A stretch of 56,201 bases of DNA from JAWVZH01 sp033722295 (GTDB taxonomy: Bacteria; Bacteroidota; Bacteroidia; Chitinophagales; Saprospiraceae). Made by a program: the position numbers and the translations under genes. The notes under the pieces are model-generated. The model ran no database searches and had not been told where the DNA came from. It saw nothing but the letters and a program-made list of their open reading frames with translations. Position 1 is the first letter of the stretch, and each line of letters starts with the position of its first letter. Below are positions 50,112-56,201 of this stretch, piece by piece. Location: positions 1-56,201 of the forward strand of contig JAWVZH010000004.1 of the NCBI GenBank assembly GCA_033722295.1. Direction: 5' to 3'.

Positions 50112-52310
50112 TTATTGCTTAATAATCTTTTTTACAATCGCTCCTCCGCCGGATGCGCTGATCCCTAAAACATACAACCCGGGATTCAGATCCGATAAAT
50201 TCAGGATACCTGTTCTGGTATAGGCTATTTCCTGGCCATGAAGATCCATCAATTTCCCACGAAAACTATTTTCCCATCCTTTGACCACCAGGATCCCTCT
50301 AACAGGATTTGGAATAATTTCAAGACCTAAAAGTCTCTCGTCATCCACTGCCACACTGAAGTCAAAATCATCATAATACCTCGGCAGTAGCTGATATCCG
50401 CTGGTATAAGGTTCCGACGTATCAAACTGACCGCCAAGACCGAACAACCTGAATGGGTCTGTAGGAGCAGGTCTGCCTGCTATATCAGTATCACTATCGA
50501 TCCTTACACTATAGTTGTTTGTCCCATCAGTAACCTCAAAGTTGAAAGAACTTCCTGAATCATCCCACTGACCGACATCCACGAGGTTGAGTTGGGCGTC
50601 AACTACTACAAATTCAGACTCTGTCGATTCGTTGAGCTCGGTGATCTCCCGTGCAGGAGACAAGGTATTGCCAGATGAGATCACCTTCAAAGAATCAGGA
50701 TTGATCCGTGTAAGACCATTGAGCTGATCGATACTTCCTTTCAACACAAGCTCATCACCCTCAGTAACTGTATAATTGAAATTATCGGTACTGAAAACTC
50801 CGATCCCACCGGTCTGATCGATCAATGTAAATTGAATATTATTACCCCCCTGGAGGTCCACGCCATAGACAATCCCCTGAAGAGCGCACTGGACACCCAA
50901 CGAATCTGGAAGACCATCCGCATCCACAGTTGTAACATCGGCAATAGAACGCAGGGGATATATTTCCTTAATGACCTCGCATTCATCTTCTCCTCCCGGA
51001 TTGGCGAATATGTCTAATCCAGAGACCGTGACCCCTGTGGAGTTATTTGAAACCGACCAGTTAGACGCCGCATTATTATCTGCAAAAAGCTCACATAATA
51101 TCAGGGAACGCCCAGTACCATCAGCCCTGTCGTCCCAAGGAGATTCCGATTCATAATCGACCCTGTCTATCGAATTACCTTGCGGATCAATTAGTTCGAT
51201 AGCCTCCCCGGAGTTATTCAATTGTCCCTCATCCCATTGAATTGAATTGATTCCGAAAGCTGCATCCACCTTTCCTTTATCCCTTGCCAGTACAAGGAAT
51301 GACTGTTCCGGGATCATCATATCGGGAAAGAGGTGATCGATGGCATTGATCATCCTGTAACCATCGAGCTGAATCGGAACATCGCTTCCATTATAGATCT
51401 CGATGAATTCCAACGAATCCGACCCGGGATCATTATACATGATCTCCGTGATGATCAATGGTATGGGTTGATTGTCCTCGACAGTGATGTATCCGACCAT
51501 TCCAAGAAGGAAATGCGGATCACACCGATAATTATAATTACCCTCAATTTCGAAAGTATGAGAATAACTCCACGGGGCATTTTCGGGTGCTCCGCTCGTA
51601 AAACCTTCCGGATTATCCGGAAATGTAGCCAGTGTGCCATTGACATTATGATTTCCTTCCACACATATCCATTCTACGGTCTCCCCCAAGTTGATGGTCA
51701 GCGTATCGGGATCAAAATAGTTACTGAATACCATTACGGTATGATCGGCACAGGAGACTTGATTTTCACCATTCGGTGTCGCCTTCAGTTCCCGGCCATT
51801 GATCACGATCCCCTTCGCACTTTCAGAAGCCTTCCAGTTAGCAGGATCCGCATTGTCTCGATCCACATCGCATAACTCCAGGCTCGAACCTTCTCCATTA
51901 GCTTCAATCGGCCAATCACCTCCATTCTCATAGTCAACCACATCGACGATATTGCCCTGGGCATCTAGAATGATGATGTCCTCTCCCCCATTGGAAAGAG
52001 CTCCACTTTCAAATTGAAAGGCCTGCGTGATCCCCAATAAGTTTTCCAGTATCGTAGTGTCTGTACAGATCACGACATAACCTTCGGGCTCCAAAAGAAA
52101 TTGAGGGAAGGTAAACTGTATACCCTGATCGAAGGTATAATCGGTTAGGTTCAGCGTAGATCCACTGTTGTTGTACAACTCGATAAACTCCAGAGAGTCC
52201 TGACCGGATTCCGGGGGATTGTACATGATCTCGGTAATGACAATCTGTGATCGCACTCCGGTTGACGTCAGGAGTACTATAGCTGTAAGGAAGGACAGAA
52301 CTCTATGCAT
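50112..52310 (-). CDS. Secreted lamin-tail / cupredoxin / T9SS multi-domain protein
   Basis: 732 residues from the ATG at 52310; a longer frame to 52340 is less likely. Domain order: signal peptide (1-22), lamin-tail domain (about 23-185, IVITEIMYNPPESG), a cupredoxin domain (about 188-278), a second lamin-tail domain (about 284-445, LIITEIMYNDPGS), a putative OB-fold-like domain (about 455-650), and the T9SS sorting domain (about 663-732). The cupredoxin has the full type I copper set: His221 (GNHNVNG), Cys263, His266 and Met271 in the CDPHFLLGM loop. A blue-copper module sandwiched between lamin-tail modules is an unusual arrangement. The protein is exported; its role is unknown. Strong T9SS assignment, moderate for the OB-fold part. 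Confidence 0.86.
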   Translation of the reverse strand: MHRVLSFLTAIVLLTSTGVRSQIVITEIMYNPPESGQDSLEFIELYNNSGSTLNLTDYTFDQGIQFTFPQFLLEPEGYVVICTDTTILENLLGITQAFQFESGALSNGGEDIIILDAQGNIVDVVDYENGGDWPIEANGEGSSLELCDVDRDNADPANWKASESAKGIVINGRELKATPNGENQVSCADHTVMVFSNYFDPDTLTINLGETVEWICVEGNHNVNGTLATFPDNPEGFTSGAPENAPWSYSHTFEIEGNYNYRCDPHFLLGMVGYITVEDNQPIPLIITEIMYNDPGSDSLEFIEIYNGSDVPIQLDGYRMINAIDHLFPDMMIPEQSFLVLARDKGKVDAAFGINSIQWDEGQLNNSGEAIELIDPQGNSIDRVDYESESPWDDRADGTGRSLILCELFADNNAASNWSVSNNSTGVTVSGLDIFANPGGEDECEVIKEIYPLRSIADVTTVDADGLPDSLGVQCALQGIVYGVDLQGGNNIQFTLIDQTGGIGVFSTDNFNYTVTEGDELVLKGSIDQLNGLTRINPDSLKVISSGNTLSPAREITELNESTESEFVVVDAQLNLVDVGQWDDSGSSFNFEVTDGTNNYSVRIDSDTDIAGRPAPTDPFRLFGLGGQFDTSEPYTSGYQLLPRYYDDFDFSVAVDDERLLGLEIIPNPVRGILVVKGWENSFRGKLMDLHGQEIAYTRTGILNLSDLNPGLYVLGISASGGGAIVKKIIKQ

Positions 52311-52325
52311 GTGGCAACTTTGGAT

Positions 52326-52354
52326 TAAAAAGGGCTGCACGATGGCAGCCCTTT
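52326..52354 (-). terminator. Rho-independent terminator of the second TonB-dependent receptor
   Basis: AAAGGGCTGC (52329-52338) pairs perfectly with GCAGCCCTTT (52345-52354) over six bases, and on the minus strand a short T-run follows. It lies about 56 bases past the receptor stop and before the lamin-tail gene. Confidence 0.9.
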
Positions 52355-52410
52355 AAATTAGTCGTATTTCAAATCATTCCAAAATCGGAATCGATTCTTT
52401 CACTCTACGT

Positions 52411-55122
52411 TTAGAAGTTGAGCTTGAATGTCGCATTCCAAGTTCTTCCGAATCCATACCAGCCGCGAGTATCCAGAAGGTCACCATCTGTGTCAAAGGC
52501 CTCAGATACATACAACTCATCAAACAAGTTGTATACGTTGACCCTCAATTTGGAATCCTGACCCATGAAATTGAACTCCCAGGTCAATCCTGCATCAACA
52601 AGTCCGTAGCTTGGCAATTTCAGAGGATCCTGACCAGCTGTGGCCTCATCGTCGCGATCGGCAACATCGTATGCAGCATACAGGTTGTCATAGTACAAGT
52701 ACTGTGCATCCAGACTCAATCCAGTTGTAGGAATTTCATATGCAGCTCCTACACCAATAGTTGTTTGGGCAGCATCTCCAACTTTCACACCATCCAGGTA
52801 AAGCGTTGTTTCCCTGATCACATTCTGCTGGTCATCAGTCACTACTCCATTAGGAGTGCCTTGCCATTCCCAGTTTCCAAAAGAACCCATTGCTGTTACA
52901 TCAAAGTTACTTCCAATTCGGAACGCCGCATCCACTTCAATTCCCATATGCAGAGCTTCAACACCCAGCAAATTCAGGAAGAGAGTTTGATTGTTTGGAT
53001 CTCTGGCAGATTGCACCTCAGTCTTGTCTGACCATTGAGTATAGTAACCATTAACATTCAGGCGAAGGCCTCTACTGTTATAGCCGTATCCTGCTTCGAT
53101 ACCCAAAACTTTTTCATTCTCGGCATCTTCGTTGGCCGCATCGTTGTCGAACGTTGGGAATAAAGCATCGAAGTATGGCGCTCTGGAAATGTAACCAACA
53201 TTAACGAAGACGTTATTATTCTCGTTCAAATTATAGTTCGCTCCAGCCTTGACATTACCACCAATGAAGTTCAACCAGTCAGTTGTATTGTTTTCAGGTG
53301 TCTTCTGGAAGAAATCTATTCTTCTCATTTGTGTATAGTTGAAAGCACCAGATACGAATACTGACAGGTCGCCAGTGCTGTATTCCAACTGTCCGAATGC
53401 ACCATACCAGTTGATATCTTCGTCGTTGTGATAATCGATCTTCTCATCGTCAGGCACAGAACCGAATAGCCTTTCAGCATCTGTCTTTGGCCTTACTAGA
53501 TTACCAGACTCCGTGATGGTATCAGTACCATCGATGTAAGTGATCTGGTCATCCATTTCATTGATATTGTCATCATCAAACCAGTATTCAGCACCCAAGA
53601 GGTCTATGGCCTTTCTGTAATGCGAACCATGGTACCACCTGAGATCGATACCGCCTGAGAATGTCAGGTTGGGGTTGATCTCGTGTCTGACATTTGAAAG
53701 AAATCCGTACCACTCGTGCTCATTCATAGATGCACGTTTGATGGTACCACCGTTTTCATTGGAAGCTATTTGACCTGTTTCAAAATCTCCTCCATTCATG
53801 CTATATCTCACAGCAGAAACAGGATCAAGCTCTCCGAAGACAGAATTAAGCGTTCCTCTTCCTGCATTCCAGGCTGCTATACGGTCGAAATTCTCCTGAC
53901 CATATGTGTTGTTAGGGATGAGGAATTCTCGAACAGAACCGATATCTCCGGTTCCACCACCTCTTCCGATTGAGAAATAAGCAGAAGAAACGATCTCTGT
54001 CTGTGGACTCAACTGCCAGATGTGATTCAATCCAACTTGTGGTTTGTGATAGAAGTTCTCCCTCCATCCGAAATCTTCACCTCTGTATTTACCCCAGTCA
54101 TCATTCCATCGGATGCCGTAAGTATTCTTGAGATCATCAAGAGGATGCTCAAAACTTCTTTGTCCGTGACGCTGTGGTGCACCAAAACCGGTCAGCATCA
54201 AGAGGTGATCTTCATTGATCTGCTTTGATACTGAAAAGAAATAAGACCAGGCATCGATATAGTTGCCATCGATATAACCATCACCAGTCGTACGACTACC
54301 ACTAAAAGTGAAGGCCCAGTTATTTTCAGTCAAACCGGTAGATAGAGTAACTCCGGTTTTGAAGTAATTGTCATTACCGAATGAGGTGAAAACATTTCCA
54401 CCTTTTCTCTGATCTGTGGAATTGGTAATGATATTGATAGTTCCACCTACAGAGGCGACAGCCAGTTTAGAGGCACCCAGTCCCCTTTGAACCTGGATCG
54501 TCCTTGTAACATCACCAAGTCCAGCCCAGTTGGACCAATATACCTTATTATCTTCCATTCCATTCACAGGTATACCATTGATCAAGAGAGCGACATCTTC
54601 CTGCGCAAAACCCCGGATATTGATCCTGGAGTCTCCGAATCCGCCACTCGTTTTAGTTGTATAGATCGAAGGAGTCATTTTCATGATCTCGGGAAATTCC
54701 TGGTTGCCGAGCTTTTCTTCGATCGTTGTAGATGAGATGGTCGATACCGCCACAGGTGTACGTCTGTTGATCGCCACATCAGCAAGTACATTTACCTCAG
54801 CGAGTCCTACTGCTGCAGGTTCCAGGCTGATCTTGCCGACATTTGTATCTCCCTCCACGTCAGCAGAGTAGACCTTGTTTTCGAATCCCAAATAGCTGAC
54901 GACGAAGTTGACCTCGCCATCAGATACATTTTTGATGGTAAAGCTTCCATCAAGATCAGTAATAGCCCCTATCGTAGTGCCTTCAACCATGACGTTGGCA
55001 CCCACGAGGCCTTCTCCTGTGTTTTCATCAACTACCTTGCCTTTCACGGTATTTTGTGCCGTGATATCAGTACAAAGCAAACTGACAAAAACGAATAAAG
55101 ACAATGTAAAAATTCGTTTCAT
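52411..55122 (-). CDS. TonB-dependent outer-membrane receptor with CarboxypepD_reg-like N-terminus
   Basis: 903 residues. Signal peptide about 1-22 (LSLFVFVSLLCTDITAQ), CarboxypepD_reg-like domain about 23-110 (GEGLVGANVMVEGTTIGAITD, then DLDGSFTIKNVSDG), plug domain about 115-240 (VNVLADVAINRRTPVAVSTIS, INIRGFAQEDVALLINGIPVNGMEDNKVYW), and a barrel ending in KLNF. The substrate is unknown. It is the usual size for non-SusC receptors; no SusD-type gene follows, so a starch-type pair is not supported. A strong terminator follows and an exact -7 box precedes its start by 27 bases, so it is probably transcribed alone. Confidence 0.9.
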   Translation of the reverse strand: MKRIFTLSLFVFVSLLCTDITAQNTVKGKVVDENTGEGLVGANVMVEGTTIGAITDLDGSFTIKNVSDGEVNFVVSYLGFENKVYSADVEGDTNVGKISLEPAAVGLAEVNVLADVAINRRTPVAVSTISSTTIEEKLGNQEFPEIMKMTPSIYTTKTSGGFGDSRINIRGFAQEDVALLINGIPVNGMEDNKVYWSNWAGLGDVTRTIQVQRGLGASKLAVASVGGTINIITNSTDQRKGGNVFTSFGNDNYFKTGVTLSTGLTENNWAFTFSGSRTTGDGYIDGNYIDAWSYFFSVSKQINEDHLLMLTGFGAPQRHGQRSFEHPLDDLKNTYGIRWNDDWGKYRGEDFGWRENFYHKPQVGLNHIWQLSPQTEIVSSAYFSIGRGGGTGDIGSVREFLIPNNTYGQENFDRIAAWNAGRGTLNSVFGELDPVSAVRYSMNGGDFETGQIASNENGGTIKRASMNEHEWYGFLSNVRHEINPNLTFSGGIDLRWYHGSHYRKAIDLLGAEYWFDDDNINEMDDQITYIDGTDTITESGNLVRPKTDAERLFGSVPDDEKIDYHNDEDINWYGAFGQLEYSTGDLSVFVSGAFNYTQMRRIDFFQKTPENNTTDWLNFIGGNVKAGANYNLNENNNVFVNVGYISRAPYFDALFPTFDNDAANEDAENEKVLGIEAGYGYNSRGLRLNVNGYYTQWSDKTEVQSARDPNNQTLFLNLLGVEALHMGIEVDAAFRIGSNFDVTAMGSFGNWEWQGTPNGVVTDDQQNVIRETTLYLDGVKVGDAAQTTIGVGAAYEIPTTGLSLDAQYLYYDNLYAAYDVADRDDEATAGQDPLKLPSYGLVDAGLTWEFNFMGQDSKLRVNVYNLFDELYVSEAFDTDGDLLDTRGWYGFGRTWNATFKLNF

Positions 55123-55149
55123 TGCTCAGATTTTGTTTTAACAATACCA

Positions 55150-55157
55150 CAAATTTA
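55150..55157 (-). promoter_or_regulatory. -7 box of the second TonB-dependent receptor
   Basis: On the minus strand TAAATTTG (55157-55150) matches TAnnTTTG exactly, 27 bases before the ATG at 55122. A TTG -33 box is not evident at standard spacing. The same octamer lies before the OmpA-family gene. Confidence 0.45.
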
Positions 55158-55282
55158 ACATGCTTCGGGTATATATAAAGAATTCTTATATAAACTAAAG
55201 TTTAATTTGTTTTCTTCGGGCAGGATCATGAAGCGGGATAGTCCTGTAATTAATGGCTATATAGGTCGGGTGGATAAGCGCG

Positions 55283-56200
55283 TTAAGGGTAAAAAACTTC
55301 AGCCATCATACACCTTACACTTCCACCACCCACGGTCTCTATCGTAGGGATCTCGACTGGGAGCAACTTGGCCCGTGATTCCAGCTTTTCTATTTGTGAG
55401 TCGATCAGGATGTTATAAGCTCGCTTAGACATGACAAGAATATCCTCTCCTTTGGTATTCCTCACATGGAGCATGTTTCCGGCATAAGCCACCATCTGCG
55501 AAGACGTTATAGGTATGATTTCCTTGCCCGAGTTCGCAAGGGTTTTTATGAGTCCCCTTCTTTCATCCTTATCTTCAATACTCTCCACACACAGAACGGC
55601 ATAATCAGGTCCCAGGGCCATCATGACATTAGTGTGGTATATCTCCTGGCCATTCTTGTCTACAGCATCAAACGCTACAGGATCATACTTCATCAATTCA
55701 CAAAACTCATTGAGGAGTCTCTCATCTGTTCGCTGACTAAGACAGGCATAACAGATCTTGTTTTCCCTGTCCAATACCATACTTCCGGTACCTTCCAGAA
55801 ATATTCTGGCGTTGGCATAATGTGTGAAGTCCACCTCACGGTCGAAACCATACTTCTCTTTCATAGATTCGACAATGTCGGTTCTTACCTCGCTTCTCCT
55901 GTTAGGTGCAAACATGGGATACATTATTACTGTCCCTTCCTCGTGAAAGCTGATCCAGTTGTTGGGAAATGTCGCATCCGGCTTGGTAGGCTCCACCGTG
56001 TCCACAAAGACCTCTACCTTACTGCCAGCAGCTCTCAGGGTTGCAGCAAAAGCATCGAATTCCGGCAATACCATTTTCTGAAGCTCTTCATGTTCAGCAT
56101 CAACTGCTACTTGAAAGGCATTAGTCCGTGCAGTTTGAACATTGTAGTCAAAACTCGCTGGACGGATCAACATTATTGTATCTGTAAATCCTTGAGACAT
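55283..56200 (-). CDS. ctlX: CtlX-like citrulline/arginine-deiminase-related hydrolase
   Basis: 305 residues with ATG at 56200, one base from the window edge; I take this as the real start because MSQGFTDTIMLIRPASFDYN has the usual family beginning, though an upstream extension cannot be excluded. It belongs to the guanidino-group-modifying superfamily: FPNNWISFH carries the substrate-binding Asn/Trp, the HTNVMMALG segment the catalytic His, and the GGSVRCMMAEVF end the nucleophile Cys297. CtlX proteins are reported to act on citrulline in arginine-related pathways. No other arginine gene is in the window. The enzyme is likely cytoplasmic. Family placement is strong; the substrate is inferred from family. 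Confidence 0.85.
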   Translation of the reverse strand: MSQGFTDTIMLIRPASFDYNVQTARTNAFQVAVDAEHEELQKMVLPEFDAFAATLRAAGSKVEVFVDTVEPTKPDATFPNNWISFHEEGTVIMYPMFAPNRRSEVRTDIVESMKEKYGFDREVDFTHYANARIFLEGTGSMVLDRENKICYACLSQRTDERLLNEFCELMKYDPVAFDAVDKNGQEIYHTNVMMALGPDYAVLCVESIEDKDERRGLIKTLANSGKEIIPITSSQMVAYAGNMLHVRNTKGEDILVMSKRAYNILIDSQIEKLESRAKLLPVEIPTIETVGGGSVRCMMAEVFYP

Positions 56201-56201
56201 A

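Noticed and set aside
52411..55122. SusC-type receptor of a polysaccharide-utilisation locus
   Set aside because: No SusD-like lipoprotein or glycoside hydrolase follows, and the neighbouring genes are a terminator and a lamin-tail protein, so a starch-type pair is not supported.
1..56201. tRNA or rRNA genes
   Set aside because: I scanned the intergenic regions for T-loop-like GGTTCGA words with paired arms and found none that fold as a tRNA; a covariance-model search would settle it.

Overview
The window looks like a chromosomal segment of a Bacteroidota bacterium, probably Saprospiraceae-like. The evidence is Bacteroidota-type -7 boxes (TAnnTTTG) and no obvious Shine-Dalgarno signals, several secreted proteins with type IX secretion (T9SS) C-terminal domains, a PorG/DUF6089-like outer-membrane barrel, a uppP-DUF3098-ftsX arrangement, two TonB-dependent receptors with CarboxypepD_reg-like N-termini, and a cysteine-rich multi-domain secreted protein of a kind common in Saprospiria. 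The genus-level guess is inference. I saw no rRNA, tRNA, CRISPR array, intact insertion sequence, prophage or replication origin.

Layout. 1-13.3 kb: the tail of a membrane protein, purM, a JmjC/cupin-like oxygenase, a NarL-type response regulator, smc, a MATE exporter, then oligopeptidase B with a thioesterase, a TonB-like protein, and holA on the opposite strand. 13.4-16.2 kb: surE, a small membrane protein, lpxB and an unknown basic protein, all overlapping or nearly so, form one operon. 16.2-19 kb: the opposing operon ftsX, DUF3098, uppP, truB (envelope division, lipid carrier recycling, tRNA modification). 19-23.6 kb: a secreted protein, a glycosyltransferase, recQ and a PorG-like barrel. 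23.8-33.3 kb: a secreted subtilase, recF with a DciA-like partner, pdhA, a TPR-ribH-MBL operon, a dihydroorotase and purK-purE. 33.3-39.7 kb: an OmpA/thrombospondin-3 protein, a one-domain asparaginase, a small T9SS protein, a YkuK-like protein, a palindrome-rich gene-poor spacer (36.7-37.24 kb) and a large secreted T9SS protein. 39.9-48.4 kb: a sodium/solute symporter facing a compact six-gene minus-strand run: membrane Fe-S protein, secreted DUF1028 protein, CCG Fe-S protein, a small protein, a TonB-dependent receptor and a DUF547 lipoprotein. 48.5-56.2 kb: a phosphoribosyltransferase, a repeat-bearing spacer, a patatin, a lamin-tail/cupredoxin T9SS protein, a second TonB-dependent receptor and a CtlX-like hydrolase.

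Most of the window is housekeeping: nucleotide synthesis (purM, purK, purE, pyrC, a phosphoribosyltransferase), DNA maintenance (smc, holA, recQ, recF, DciA-like) and envelope biogenesis (lpxB, uppP, ftsX). The parts that deserve a second look are the REP-like palindrome block near 37.0-37.2 kb, the Fe-S/DUF1028/receptor gene run at 41.5-48.4 kb, the lamin-tail/cupredoxin fusion, several genes whose -7 box lies only a few bases before the start codon (smc, purK, surE), and two repeat-bearing spacers. I did not find a clearly new defence or mobile system; the unusual items are modest and stated with their limits.
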